A stretch of 64,000 nt of DNA from Eleginops maclovinus (Eukaryota > Chordata > Actinopteri > Perciformes > Eleginopidae). Positions 1-13,645 of this stretch are shown here, in pieces. Both the position numbers and the translations under genes were made by a program. Under the pieces are notes generated by a model. It saw only the letters and a program-made list of their open reading frames with translations. It made no database searches and was not told the origin of the DNA. Location of the stretch: assembly GCF_036324505.1 (NCBI RefSeq), contig NC_086354.1:8732795-8796794 (forward strand), written 5' to 3'. The stretch's first letter is position 1. Every line of letters begins with the position of its first letter.

Positions 1-1467
1 GCACAACACGGGTACGTTTAATCTCCGGGAGCAGAGGGAAGGTATCACAGTCAGGAGGGGGGTGAGGAGGAGAGGGGTGGACGATAACAAGGAAATAGGC
101 CTGACAGGACTTTTTAGCGTTCAGATTCTTCAGTGAAATGCCGACTGGCGGTGCGAAAGAGGGATGGATGGATGGAGGAACGGAGGTGTGGATCCGTGTG
201 ACAGCCATGATGGAGTGTTGGCTTGATCCCCCCTAATGTGCCAAGATGGATCGTCTCATCTCTCTTTCTCTCTGACTTCTCTCCCTACCATCTTCCTCTT
301 TTGCTACCTCTATCTCACCTGTTCCTGATTCCACCCTTTTGTTTCTCTTTCCTTTTTCTTTGCCAATCTCTTTCACCATGTTCCGTCCCTGAAGTTTTAT
401 GAATATGCCACAGACCCTAACCCTAAGTGTCAGTTTCAACACCAATCATGAATAAAAACACTTGAAAGTCCATTGTATTTACAGTTCAAAATCACTATTA
501 TTTAGCCAATAAATCAAATACGTTTTTGAGCTGTTGGAGAAGACTTTAGACCTCCGGAATTATAGTTGCATTTCTCAATAAATAAATCAGCTTGACTACA
601 CTTCAAAAACAGCTTATTGCGATCTAAAAATCACTTAAATAAGTTGCAACTATTATAACTATTACACCCAATATGTAACATGAACAGATGACATAATGAG
701 GAGTCACACACATACACACACACACACACACACCCAACTAGGCAGGTAATTATAGACACCAGATTGTAAGGCGGAGAGCTCAATCATATGGAAGAGTGGA
801 GAGCAGAGAGGAGGAATCTTCCTTTTCCATCCCTCCTTTCTTTGCTTGACATTTCGCCTTTTTGCTGTCATCCTAATATTCTGTCTCTCCTTCCCTTACC
901 GCCTTTGGTCATTGCATCCATACTTTCTTTATTCACTTCCTTTTGGCCTTTCATGTTCATTTCCTTAAGTTTCAATCCTCAAGGAAGAACCCCTTCTTTT
1001 TTTAGGCAGATTGGAATGAAGTTGTTGATTTTTCTTCGATGGGAATTGCTTTCTCTGAGTGCCCTTGCTTCTCAAACAGGTTTTTAGGATCTATACTCCT
1101 TTTTTCTCCTCTTAATTCTATCCTTTTTTGAAAATTCTAGTTTAGTTTTCAGTTCTAGATGAAAATGTTTGAAATGTGTGTAATCACAAGGCAAGTTTAA
1201 TCCCTTTCAACTCAAAGAAGCATCCTTCATCTTCCTTTTTTCCTTTGACTTTTTCTCCTCTGCTGCACAAACACACCTGCTCTCGCTCTCTCTCCCCTCT
1301 CCGGTGTTGCTTTGGTCCAGATGAAGTGGGAATCAATAGATGCTAGATAGCGCCGGCTCCCAGTCACAGACTACAATGAGCTGAGGTAAAAGGCCACCTC
1401 CAGAGAGGACGGGGATTGTCAGCTCAATACTGGCTCTCAATGGGTCCAGAGATAAAAAACCATTTGG

Positions 1468-1575
1468 GGTGTCCTCATGGCTCAATGGGCTAAGAGGCAC
1501 ACCATGTACTCACAACACTGTGGGTCCAAATCCCATTTAATGACCTGTATTGCGTGTCATCCCTTCGCTTTTATC
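1468..1575 (+). mobile_element. tRNA-derived SINE fragment (head)
   Basis: A pol III promoter-like head is visible. TGGCTCAATGGG (1478-1489) fits an A box and GGTCCAAATCC (1523-1533) fits a B box, about 35 bases apart. It is followed by TGCGTGTCATCCC (1551-1563), a motif I associate with the region after the tRNA head in percomorph SINEs. Divergence from the box consensus and lack of a clear target duplication suggest an old, truncated copy. Family not named. Confidence 0.55.
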
Positions 1576-2139
1576 TCGGACACAGAAGATTGTATCTGGG
1601 AATGTTCCTGAAACCAAAAAGGAACCAAAAAAAGTTTCATAAGCGAGGCCTAGATTAAATGACGGATTCAAAGACACTTAGTTTGATTGAGCAAAAAACT
1701 CCCAAAGTTTTTAACACGCAACCAACTTTTTGACCATTTTCTATCTTTTATCTCCATTCCAAGGGATCGACTACTCTTGTAAAGTATACACACAATCAGC
1801 TAATGAGCGCTGAGCATGTAAACTGGATTTAAGCACAACAATAAGAGTCAGAAAAAAAAGGAAGACCGGATTTACGAGTTGGCACACACACCGTATGTTG
1901 GTGGGCGACGCACACTCGCAAAACACACGAGCACATTTCCCAAATGGAATTACAAAGTGTCTACATATAGAGCCGGTTTTCCTGTCCTTGAACAACTGTC
2001 ATCTCCTTGTGTGAGCGTGCACACACACACTTCCATTCCCCCTCCTTGTTGTTCCCCTAAATGAGTTTTCTGACATGCATCAAGTGTTTATGCCCGCTAC
2101 CCCTCTTTTCTCCCCTCTACCTCCTTTCCCTCCCCTCGC

Positions 2140-2285
2140 CACTGTTGCGGCCGGTTAGCTATAACACCCGCCAACATCGGTAAACAAGGAAATCTCTCAG
2201 CCGCGGCCCGGCGTGTAACCGCATTACCGCGCCCGATAACCTCTTCAAATAATGTGCGATAAGGGGAATTTGATTTGATTCACGG
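2140..2285. promoter_or_regulatory. Candidate regulatory island (forkhead/GATA motifs)
   Basis: A non-repetitive, non-coding block with GGTAAACAAGG (forkhead type), GATAAC and GATAAGG (GATA type) and GCGGCCCGGCG inside AT-richer surroundings. Called by eye from motif density; no conservation test possible here. Confidence 0.2.
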
Positions 2286-2735
2286 AAAGGGAAAGAGGGC
2301 CACTTCTGCACCCCCTCAATCTCTTCCTTTGCCTTTCCCTTTCCTTTATTTCTTTCTTCCCCTTTCCCTTCACCCTGCCATCGTCTCTTCTTCTTTTCAC
2401 TTAGCCCGAGGCTCCCCGTCTCACCCCCCCACTTCCACCCCTCTCCAGAATGACACCGCCTCGCATCCACAATCAAATAAATCCCACTGAGGTGTCAGCC
2501 TTCATTTAGACACTCCCCTCTTTCCCTCCCGACCAACGCAAGGTGAGGTGAGAGGCCCCCGTAAAGCCATCATCTCCATAATAGCAAATATGAGCCCTAA
2601 AGCCCAAAACCAGGGGCCGCATTAACACAAATGGGAGTACCAAGGTGTGTGTGCATCTCCCAGAGAGGAGGTGATATGTTTTTTTCTTAAGTGAGCTGTG
2701 ATTTAAGCAGGCTAGACACTAGGATGATCACTAGC

Positions 2736-2736
<1 letters not shown>

Positions 2737-2801
<65 letters not shown>
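2737..2801. repeat. (GT)n microsatellite
   Basis: GT run of about 65 bases with one ATG interruption. Confidence 0.9.
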
Positions 2802-2803
<2 letters not shown>

Positions 2804-3742
2804 TGGTGTCTCTGTATATGTGTGTTTGCAAAATAGATGAGGCTGTGCGGCTCATTCGGAGGACATTTGATGAAATGGAACGGGGGTCAACTTCAGTTTG
2901 CCACCCCCGGCTTCGTCCCGCTGCTTCTCCCGTGCATGTGTGTGTTTCCTGTGTCCGTCTCAGCGTGTGTGTGTGTTTGCGCATCCTCGCTCCCTGACAA
3001 TGATGCATGGCGCTTTTAAATAGCACTCCTCCACGCCCTGCTCAAAACTCATCACCAGGCTCTTTCACTATCCCTCCCCTCTCCTCCCTCCCCCTCGCTC
3101 CCTGGGGTTGTCACTTTTAGAAAAGCAAATGAAATGTCGGCACGGTGGAGACGAGGGATGAAGAGATGGTCGGATAGAGAGGGGAGAGGTGTGTGTGTGT
3201 GTGTGTGTGAAAGGAGAAGCAGTTTGGATGTGTCAGTTTAAGTCAAGGGAGTATTTCTGTGTGTAAACATATGCAGGTTGCACTTAGGAAGAGTGATATG
3301 TAAATCGGCAAATGCATTTATTTTACATGGACGGGACATTTTGGCATCATGGGAACACTCTCAATGCTACAATCTTTTTTTCAATTATATCATAGGGAAT
3401 AGTGGACATCATTTTTATTCCACTTTGCTCTTTAGTTTAAACTAAAAAAAGGAGTAAAATTGGAGACACAATGTGGAAATTTAAGGAAAACAAAAGCGAA
3501 AAACCAAGGTATTAACAAGTCATAAATCATCTGCCGCCTGGTTCTGAACATAGCCTGATAAATGGTCATCTGATGGTCCCTGTGTGTGTGTGCGTCTGTT
3601 TACAAGTGTGTGTCAGCATGTGTAATGTGGGTTTTTACTCCAGGGACCCTGCTGTGCGTGTGTGTCTGAAAGACAGCGGTGTGATGCTGCTGAGGTTATC
3701 TCCAACTACTGACAGCTGTTTATTCAATCAATCACCTTGTCA

Positions 3743-3773
<31 letters not shown>

Positions 3774-4369
3774 AGAGAGAGACAGTGGCGAGGGAAAAAG
3801 AAGTAAATTAATGGAGCATTAACCAAGCACTGACCCACAGAGCAGAGGCACAGCTAGCCGATACAGGCTATGTCTCAATTCAAGACCACTATCACGCACA
3901 CACACAAAAATTCCCTGCCAATCTTCTGTTGACCAACATCTATTTTATATAGAACAAAGTAAGTACATTAATGAAAGCCTACAGTGCAGTGTTTAATAAT
4001 TTATAATTTTATGTTTGGAAGTGAAATCTAAAAATGAAACGTTTATCATTTGCTCCAGTTATTTAAAACATGACAAATGTCAATATAACATCAGAATACT
4101 GGATTCAAGGAGAAATAATAATTATGATCGAACAATAACTGATTTTGGACAGTGATTTTTTTAATACAACATATATTTTCCCTGTTTGTTTTGATTATAA
4201 CTATTTAATAATAGACAAGATAAAATAAAGGGATGTCTTTGCTTCCACTGTCCTATGCCCTCTCTGCGGACTGTCTCTATTCAATTTCCCCAGCTGTCCA
4301 GAGGAGGAGGGTTACCTGACAGAGAGGTGTGGGCGTGAGGCCTGTCGGCACTCATTTCCATCCCAAAGG

Positions 4370-4500
4370 GGCCTCATTACGCGGCGGTAATGTGCCGAGT
4401 CAGTGGGCAAGCAGGGGCATCAGCAAATTTGAAATAGACGCCATGACTCAGCACACACAATCAGACAATTTCATGGTGTAAAGAAAATGTCAGCGCATAT
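4370..4500. promoter_or_regulatory. Candidate regulatory island (AP-1/MARE motif)
   Basis: Contains ATGACTCAGCA (4443-4453), an AP-1 core with a Maf half-site flank, plus CATTACGCGGCGGTAATG, a short inverted repeat built on two TAAT-type cores, and GCCGAGTCAG. No reading frame or repeat explains it. Confidence 0.25.
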
Positions 4501-4699
4501 TTTGCCCTTTTTACAACTAGTGCATCTTTTCAGACTGCAGAAAGAAGGATGCTACCTCTCCATTAGTTACCTCTTCTAATGTTCCTCTTCTTTATTTCAT
4601 TCTGTCTTTCATCTTTCGCCTCTCCTCTGATTCCCCTCCCGTCCGCCCTCTCTTTATCCCTCGCTCCCTCTCATTATCCATCTCCCTGCTGCTTTCATA

Positions 4700-4820
4700 T
4701 GGTCTAGCAGCTGAATTAATTACCAAAGCCAATTAACGCGAGATTGGCTGATGTTTTAACTAATTAGCTTTAATGAGGGTGCCATGGCTGCCTGCACTGT
4801 GTTAATTGAATCCTAACAGC
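4700..4820. promoter_or_regulatory. Candidate homeodomain-site cluster
   Basis: Five TAAT/ATTA-core sites lie within about 110 bases: GAATTAATTACC, CCAATTAACG, ACTAATTAGC, TTTAATGAG and GTTAATTGAATC. The block has none of the low-complexity decay seen around it and has the look of a conserved developmental enhancer. That last step is inference. Confidence 0.35.
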
Positions 4821-5354
4821 GGAGGAGGAAGCCTGTGGAGGAGAAATGAGAGGGATTGACGGATGGATGGATCGAGGCGCACTTTACAAACGCACACTGT
4901 TATTGATAATATTTAGAGCGCATCGCAGGAACACCCACCCTGTTGTTGCTACTGGTTCATCATTAACATTACTGGCCCCTCGAACATGAAACCTTATGTA
5001 TCAAACACTCACTCCAAAAAAAGAAATAGGATACCATAAAAAGTAATATGATTATTTTACGTCACGGTTTATCTTAGCTAACTGGTTTTCTTAATAGAAC
5101 TCATATCCTCACCCTGGTTATACCTAGCTGTATGTGTTATTGCAAAACGTGCCCTGCAAAGAGGAGCAGCAGATTAAAATCTTAGATCAATGTCAGTGCT
5201 GTCCTCTCAGCGCCAGATTACCTGCTGGGTACCTGCACTTTATTTCCACCTGCATTTTGCAGGATCATCAGGGATGAGATGTGAAATGTAAGCATTGTAA
5301 GCGCTCATTAAGTAACGCAAAATGTAAAGTTATGTCATTTCAAATCACGGACAA

Positions 5355-5735
5355 ATAGATTGAACTACAATTTTTACCCCAGGCCATACGTGAGCTGAAC
5401 ACAGCCAGACAATCACAGCACAAATACAACGGAAATGAACTTATGCCCTACTAAGTATATGTTTACATCCGACTGCACATAATATGTTACCTCACAATGT
5501 TTTTTTAGAGAATACATATTCACTTTTAGTTTTGTAATTATAAATATACGTGCAACAGCCTCATGTGCAATAACTTATTTATTGACTTTGCACCTTTTAT
5601 TGCACTTTTTACTGCCTTGACTGTACTGTTGTTTTGTATTTGTATGGCAATGTTGTGTATTGTTTTGCTCCATCAGGAATGCATAAAATGTCGCTGTATT
5701 TGTATAGTGACAATTAAAGGAATCTAGAATTTGGA
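5355..5735 (+). mobile_element. 5'-truncated LINE 3' end (L2/CR1-like)
   Basis: One frame from 5362 to 5400 reads ELQFLPQAIRELN, resembling the C-terminal 'FFPRAIRLLN' end of L2/CR1-type LINE reverse-transcriptase proteins. The following about 330 bases resemble the 3' UTR of such elements, with 'TGCAATAACTTATTTATTG', 'TTGCACTTTTTACTGCC' and a final 'TCGCTGTATTTGTATAGTGA' then 'CAATTAAAGGAATCTAGAAT'. No upstream coding part survives. This is a dead fragment and the family assignment is from memory. Confidence 0.5.
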
Positions 5736-6298
5736 AGGTGAGAATAATTTTTAATGCAGCTCCATGTTTTCTGTAAGCTGTATCTCAGACTTGATTTTTT
5801 CAGCGTTCTTTAAATAACTACTTAATTACTTTCCACACCATCAAAAGTTAACATAATCTGAGAAAAAAATCCAAACACTGCCTTAAAGCTAAAACATTAC
5901 TTCTCTGGCAGTGTTAAAATGCTATACATTTTTTGTGGATAAGTTTAAATATTTAATATAAATATATAAATAGTAGATGGAAAGCCATATGCTAAAGTAA
6001 TTTGAATATAAACTATAAACTTAAACTCAAAACAGGCAAAAATTGTGAGTAAAAATTTAAACATTACACAATTTGTGGCACAGTTTCATGGATTAGCCTT
6101 AATCATTCTAACATTATAATGAACATTAACTAAAAACAATCCCTGTAGAACTTCTTTACAAAAAGAATGAAACAGAAATGTGAAATCTAACATTCCATTC
6201 CCCCAAATCATTTAAAATGTTATGTAGGAGACTGTAAATCATAATGTATCTATGAGGAGATCCAAGTCACGTTAGGTGATGCTATGATGTTGCACGTG

Positions 6299-6315
6299 CC
6301 CCCCCCCCCCCCCCC
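6299..6315. repeat. Poly-C run
   Basis: Seventeen consecutive C before GTGTGTG. Length may be uncertain in the assembly. Confidence 0.9.
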
Positions 6316-9300
6316 GTGTGTGTTCCCCCGTCCTGTCGATCTGAAGACATGAACAAGCGGCAGATTGTCTGAGGTGGCTATAAAAATCTGCATGGCCGTG
6401 TAAAAGGCTTAATGATTTTAAAGTTACAAGAGAAAAGAGCCTGTAGTTTGTCTCATCCATCAACTCTAGCACCGCAGCCTTCGCCAAATGGCCCTGCCAC
6501 CTAACCTGGCGCTCAGCAATGCAGTGCCAAACACCCACCACCCCTCCCTCTCTTTCTCTCTTACATATTCTGTCTTTCTCCCACTTATACTGGATTATTT
6601 TTCCCTTAATCTTTGTATCTCTTCCAAGATCTCTGTGTCACCTATTATTATTTGTCAGTTTTTCCTATTCCCTTTCAGCCGGAAACTAGTTTATAGTAGA
6701 ATATTCTACAGTTACACATTTTTATTGCAAAACATTGTGCTCAGTATCTCCAGAAATCACACTGAGCTCTTGCGAGATTGTGAGTGAGTGTATTATATCA
6801 TCTTAAAGCCCCTCTAGACCCTTGGGCACCTCCTTAACCACTTCCCACTGCAGCACTCCCCCCCCACATCTTGCAATAAGGTTCCTCTTACACATGTTAA
6901 CCCTTTGACCTGTTGTTGCAAACTGTAATCAATAACACAACTCCCTGCATTTTTTGTTACCCGCTCAGATATCAGTGCATATGTTCAAGGTTAGAGGAAG
7001 ATGCATGGACCAAATGAAGACAAGAAGCGTAATGAGGACAGACGGATGGAATGAATGAATGAAACTATTACCGTGGTTTCATATCACTTTACTGTCTGTT
7101 TCTCTGCTTGTCAACTGCTCTGAGCTTCTCCTATCAGCACTGAGGTTCCCTCATGAAGAAAACACACAAATCTAATCCATGTCAACGCTGGCGACACACA
7201 CACGCATTTCCCTCAAGAGATGTGGTCATGTTGAGGAGAGGAGAGGCGATTTTTATGTTCCTGTCAAACAGCCGCACAATCCTAGTACCAAACCCCTTAA
7301 AATTATAATAATAATACCAATGGAGAACTTAAAATTATAATTGTTTTCCCTTCCTTACTACATTAAGTATACCGTTGTGAATGGAAGCCCAAATTAGTAC
7401 AATTTCACAAGACTTTGAAAAATATTTCACCCTAGGTTCATGCTAATTCAAGCTGAATGAGAAACTAAAAACTTCAACCAAATGACACTTTGCAGATCTG
7501 ATGCTAATAATAGCTAAATTGTATAAATGTATAACACTAATTTTGTTTGAATGTTTCCAGTTCAAACCTTTATGGAAATCACAAGTGCACATTTTGACAA
7601 TGCTTATGAGGAAAAAAAAGCAGATTGCGATCACTAACATTACAACATTCAGATTTATGGTTTCTGTTAGTGACACTGATGTCGTTCAGAGCCAATAACA
7701 GTTCCAAACACACAAAGATATTATACGGCCGTGCTGACAACAATAGCCAAATGTAAATCAGATAAATAGATGAAATTGAACAGTCATTCAAACAGCCCCC
7801 ATTCAACTCTCAAGCCCCATGAGCCCTTTGTACAGCAGATGCGATTGTAGGTGAGTGTGTGTTTGCGCAAGTGTGTGTTGGGTTGTCAGCGATTGAGAAT
7901 AACCTATTTCCTCTCGCTGAAACCCCGGCTCTAAATGATGGATTGATATCTCTCTCGCTGTGGATTATATGTGCATATGTGTGTGTGTTGGTGTGTCACT
8001 AGCCCCTCTCAGCCTCTTGCTGCCTCTCCTCTCAGGCCCTTATCAGCTCTTGTCACAAACAGAGGATAGGGGATAATCCTTCATACAAGGGAGCAGTCTG
8101 GCCTTCCATCTATCTGGCTGTCTGTCGAGCCGTCTGCTATATTACCCCTCTCACCGGAGTGTCACCAGGAATAGAAATCCAACGGGCACAAAGAAAACTT
8201 TTTTGCGTCTCTGTAATCGCCATTGGCACGACTTAGATGGCGAATTTGATCAGAAAAAATGTCAATTTTTTTGCGAGTTTGATCAGAAGTTGCCTGGAGA
8301 GTTCTGTGATTTCCTTGGGTGTCAGTTGTCCTAGAGCTTTAGGTTTGTAGGCAAACCAGATAATGAATACATTCCAAAGTTTGTGGTCAGGCCTTGGGTA
8401 GTCTCTGTTGTGGTTTGGTATTTGCCCAATCCTCCTGACAGAGTTTTATGAGGGTCATCCTAAAGAATCTGAGAGTTCCCTGGCAGCAAACTGGACCAGA
8501 CTACAAGGGTATACAACATTTCCTAATGTCACAGTCAGAGCGGTTTATACGCCACTCACATAATGTAATTTATACGAGCACTTTTGTTCTAAAAGCAGAT
8601 TTAATGGACCAGTTAAGATACAAAATAAAATGAAAACATTAGGACAAATGATTGTGTTGTACCACTTGAGAAAAGGGACAAATCCACATTGGAAAGGTTG
8701 TCTTATTATGTTGGTTTTGCCTTAACACTCTACAACCACACTTTTTGTAAAGCCCGACTCTGTCTCTCATTCTCTATCATATGAGAAATGGCAAAAAATA
8801 GATCTAGGTGCTAAGACTTGATAGATCAAAGATGTCTATCTGCTGGAGTGGGGTGTTGGACAGGTCACACCTGAGGCCATTGTGTGTTTAAGTGTGTGTG
8901 TATGTGGGTTTGTGTATTTGTGGCAATCAGATACAGAGCGATTGCATCACATAGCCGCAATTGGACATCATTGTGATGTTTATGAATGTGCTATCTTCCC
9001 TACAGGCATATCATCTCCTCCTCCATCCCTCCCTTCTCATTTCCTGTCCTTCCCTTACACTTACACTGCCTGGTGGTATCACACTGTCCAATAGAGGGGG
9101 ATGTTTCTCTACAATCTGCCCTTACAGGTCCTTCACTTCACTACAGCTTCAAGTTGTACACTTTCAAAAGTGCAAATTTACCTTAAAAAATATGTATTTA
9201 CCTGAAACATTATCACGTGTTAGAATTTGTTTTGACTATCACTGATTTTTATATTTTTCCTTATTTAATTATGTTTTTTGCAGCAGGTTCTCGTTTCCCT

Positions 9301-10323
9301 TATGTTGTTGCTTTCCCATCCAAGCGATCTGTCTAAAATGAGATTTTTCTTAAGACTAAAATAAAAAAAACCAACCCATTACTTTACCTTAATATGCCTT
9401 GTAACAAACCCGAAGACGAGAGTGTTTTTCTTAGCTTGTGAAAAGTTGATTTGGGAGATGCAGGGTCTCACTGGACAGCTCTCTTACTCTCAGGTACTCT
9501 CAGATAGAGACAGCTTGGAGGCTTTCAACTCCAAACACACTCACACACGCATACACACACACGGACGGGGTTCAGGGGACAGGTCTGCAGCTCTCGGATC
9601 AATAGAAAATTAAAGAGGCTGAAATGGTTTCTGCTCACATATTAACCCCTCTTCTCTTTTTGCCTTTCTTCTCCTTTCCTCAGCATCTCTTCCTTCATCC
9701 CTCCCCCTCCATTTCTCTCTGTGTCTATCGCCTTCCCCTAATAGCTGGTGCCGCTGACGACAACGGTGTTTCGAAACAACTTGAGTATAGGTTTTAGTGA
9801 CAGAGAGAGAAGAGATGTGTTTTTTTTTTTTTTTAAGTCTGAGCTTTAAAAATGGCGAGGGAAGAGAGGGCGAGATGGTTGGATGAAGGGACGAGTGGAG
9901 GGATGGGGGCAGTAATAGCACCGAGACGACAGGGGCTTTGGATACTCTCTATGGACACACACACACACACACACCGTCTGGGGACTCAAATCTCAGAGCA
10001 ATTTTCAGGCCGGATGATTGGCAGCTTGATGCGTATTCTTCCCCTTACAAGACCGGCTGATAACTCCAGCTATCCCATTCCACGCCGCCATCCCTCCCTC
10101 TCCTCTCTCACCATCTTTTTTTGTCTCTCACTCAAACACCCCCGTGCCCCGGCCCCCTCTTTCTACCTTCTTTCATCCCTCTTTCCATCCTTCTGTCCCC
10201 CCCTCTCTGTCTCTCTCTCTGGGCCTGTTGTGGGGCTATTACAATGACAGAGGCGATAAGGGACATTTATCACATGTGCGGCGGGGTGAGCGAGAGAAAG
10301 CCCTCAACAGGTCTACAGGGAGG

Positions 10324-10443
<120 letters not shown>

Positions 10444-10592
10444 TGTCCAGACCTATACATATTTAGCATTGAGACGTGCAGAAATACACACAGTTCACAC
10501 GCAAATGTGAATGCACCCATGCACATTTATGCACATAAACACAGACATGTAAATAAACAATCAGAGGTTGCATATGCTTGTACACAACTGCA

Positions 10593-10696
<104 letters not shown>

Positions 10697-12639
10697 GCAA
10701 CGGTGAATCATCCTCCTTTTCCCCATTTCGTATTTTGCAGTTGACTGAGGCCAATACCCCATAATTCAATACAGTTGAAAAATGAAACCCCGGTAAATCG
10801 CTACAGCGATTTTACAGATCCCCGCTTATCCTCATAATTCATTATTTCCAAACTGTAACAACATTACATTTCATTTGTAATGCTCCGCCTGCCTCAGCCA
10901 TTTGCCAATTGTTATATCTTATTGTTTTCCCTCTCCAAGGGGGAGAAAAGTGAGTTATTGGGGGGAGAAATGGCGGCTGGCTCCACGGCGGGCGCTAACT
11001 TACTGTCTTCCTTTCCATGCGTCTGTCTGACTGTCTCACTCACCACACAGTCGATGCCACGCTGAACCGAGGCACAGGAGAACAATTCAAGCAGTTGTTT
11101 TCATTGTGGGCCCCTGATAATGAACCTATTGTTAGCACAATTAAAGAAACACACACACACACACACAGACACTATTGTTTTTCAGCACCGTGGTACAGTC
11201 AGATCCACAGCTGGATCGGTGCAGGGCAGAGACTGGGACAAGGATGGGGTGAGGATAAGGAGGAGATAAGGAGTTAGGAGAGGAAATTTCGAAATGTTAA
11301 TTCATCCTGAAAAAGTAAAATGAAAGGAAGCAACAAAAAGTAGCAAAACATGGACATACTGGAACCCTTTTTCTCTACCCTCTCAATTTTTTTATTTTTA
11401 AATCCTGCTTTGCTAAATAAAATGTGTCATAACTGCTCCTGTTAAATATAATGGCTGCTGATAATGTGCGCTTATTTTTCATGCACTTGGGTATTGATGG
11501 AGGGATTGTGTGCCAAATGTGAAACTATAAATTATAAACCAATAAAAGCTGCACAGGTCCATCTTTGGAATAGCCAATTTTCCAATATAGGAATGAAAGA
11601 GAAAGGAAATGATGCCACTAAATGTCCAGAAAATGCAATCATTTTATCAAATGGCATGATACACTTTACAGCCATAAAGTAACCCTTCTTTTAAAATATA
11701 TATAAATATATTTTTATCTGACTCATAGCAATACTGCTTGAAAAAAAACCACAAGACCTAAAATCAAAGCAGAAAAAAACATTCTGCAATTTAAACGTTA
11801 TACTGCAACCCATAAGCTTTATGTCAATACTGCAGAGGAATATCCTTTCACACCGGGTAGTGCCAGATGACTTTAGGAGGGCGTTTGCGATATTTACAGC
11901 TTCAAAAAGAGATTCCTCAAATACAGGGAAAGAAATCACTTAGATCAAATAGTGGAATCGCCATTAATCTGAGGGCTAAAAACATGCTTTGATGTCTCTT
12001 TCTCTCGCACACACAGACACACACACACTGGGACACCATCCCTGCTGCAATGTCCCATTTATCACCACTGTAGCTGCTCTCCGGCCCTGCCCCTGTTACT
12101 GTACCCTGTCACACTGCTGGCTAAACAAACTGCTCCTTGATGTATGAGGACCTACACCGGCCATAAACTTATTCACTTTTAACTAGCATGCTACCGGCTT
12201 GGCACGGCCAGACATCACCTTTACTCCGTGTGTGTATGTGTGTGTGCGTGAAAACTGCCTGTGAGAAATTAACCCCCTGGGTACCGCTTCATAACTCTTT
12301 CTTTCTTTCTTTCTCCCCTCCCTATCCATCTATCTTGATTCCTCAACCCAGACATTAGTCCTTTATCTATTACCCATTAGAGTGTGTGTGTCTTTAACAG
12401 GAGAGGAAATAGCCTAAAGTAGAAGAAGAAGAATAGCAGGTCTTATGTGGGTTTCCTGTTGGAGTGTGTACATCAGTCTTAATGACGTCTCTTCTTCTCT
12501 TCTTCTGTGTAAAGCTGTAACATCAGGTTTATGGTTGAGCTTGTGATGGTAGCACCCTGGCACATGTCAACCCCCACTCCCATCTATCTCTCTGTTCTCC
12601 CTTGATGCTTTGCAGTTTTTTATTGACTTTACGTATTTA

Positions 12640-12760
12640 TTGTCTCCAGTCAGTCTGGAGTCTATTGGATGACGCGCTAATCTAGCAGAACGAGATTAAC
12701 GATTAATTGATAGCCGCGTCGTTATCGATAGCAATTGCCTCCTCCCCATTAATGCACAAC
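12640..12760. promoter_or_regulatory. Candidate regulatory island (GATTA/ATCGAT motifs)
   Basis: Holds CGCTAATCTAG, GAGATTAACGATTAATTGAT and TTATCGATAGCAATTG: overlapping paired-type homeodomain (GATTA) and CUX-like (ATCGAT) motifs in a CpG-containing unique block. Confidence 0.25.
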
Positions 12761-13245
12761 AAATACTGTACATACACGCATATAACACAGCAGTCAGACA
12801 TGCACACCTACTGGCGCAAACATGCAAACAAGCATTAATGAAAGCACACACACGTCCCCCAACCGCAGACACGCACCACATCAAGCGGCACCACCTATGC
12901 ACACAGCTAGTAAAGGTTAATTACGCCGTGTTTCTTTTCCACCGTTTTATAGCCGCTGTAGGTTGGAAGTGCATGGGTAACGTTCTTATCAAGCAATAAA
13001 TTCATTAGTGGCTAACACACCTCGCTGGGGCAGATCATTTAGTTCTGACAAACAAGATTAGAGGACAGAGAGGGCGAACGGGGTGGATCTGGACAGAGAG
13101 CTTTTAGATCATAGGACAGCGATGTAGACAAGGTCTATTTAGTGTTACTTTAATGGAGGAAATTGCCTTTCTCAGGAGGGCCATAACTGGAGTGAAGGGG
13201 TGGGGAATGAGTTCATAGTCAATTGAGATAACATCTATGATTCAC

Positions 13246-13645
13246 GTTGAGTTAGCAACAGACAACGATATGAACAGTGTTTCTGACTTTTGTCTTACAT
13301 ATGTTTTGCACCTGGGACAGGGAAGCTAATATATGAGTGTGTTCTGCATCTTAGTGATTAAGTGTTATGCTGTTAGGTAAAAAGTGATTAGCGTTGGGTT
13401 AGTGCCAGCAGATGATATGAACAGGGTTGCTTATTTTTATCATATTTTGCACCTGGGCCAGGAATGCTAATATAAGAGCATGTTCTGAAGTTAGTGTTAG
13501 CAATTAGCTTTGAGCATAAGACATGTGTAATGCTGTTAAGAAATAGCACATTTTTGTTGAGTTACTACCAGAGGATGATATAAACCATGTTGCTGACTTT
13601 AGTCATATACTTTTGTTATATAGTTTCGCACCTGGGCCAGGTACG
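13246..13645. repeat. Old tandem repeat, about 150-bp unit, three copies
   Basis: Units start at 13246, 13393 and 13556 with GTTGAGTTAGCAACAG, GTTGGGTTAGTGCCAG and GTTGAGTTACTACCAG, each followed by a GA.GATAT.AAC block. Each unit carries GCACCTGGGNCAGG (13308, 13449, 13628) and the first two then GCTAATATA(T/A)GAG and TGTTCTG. Spacing is 147 and 163 bases. Indels and substitutions show long divergence. No open reading frame runs through it. Confidence 0.75.

Larger units (their letters stand above)
1..2736. other. Non-coding block, mostly unique
   Basis: Apart from the SINE head at 1.5 kb and the island at 2.1-2.3 kb I see pyrimidine-rich tracts (240-380, 2100-2450), a short CA run near 714 and no supported gene. 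Confidence 0.6.
2802..10320. other. Non-coding block, few arrays
   Basis: Holds the two islands near 4.4-4.8 kb, the LINE tail at 5.4-5.7 kb and the poly-C run at 6.3 kb. 5.7-7.8 kb is AT-rich and featureless to me. GCGAATTTGATCAGAA near 8240 recurs with one change near 8273. No exon supported. Confidence 0.6.

Noticed and set aside
416..428. Telomere-like CCCTAACCCTAA
   Set aside because: Only two units; chance occurrence.
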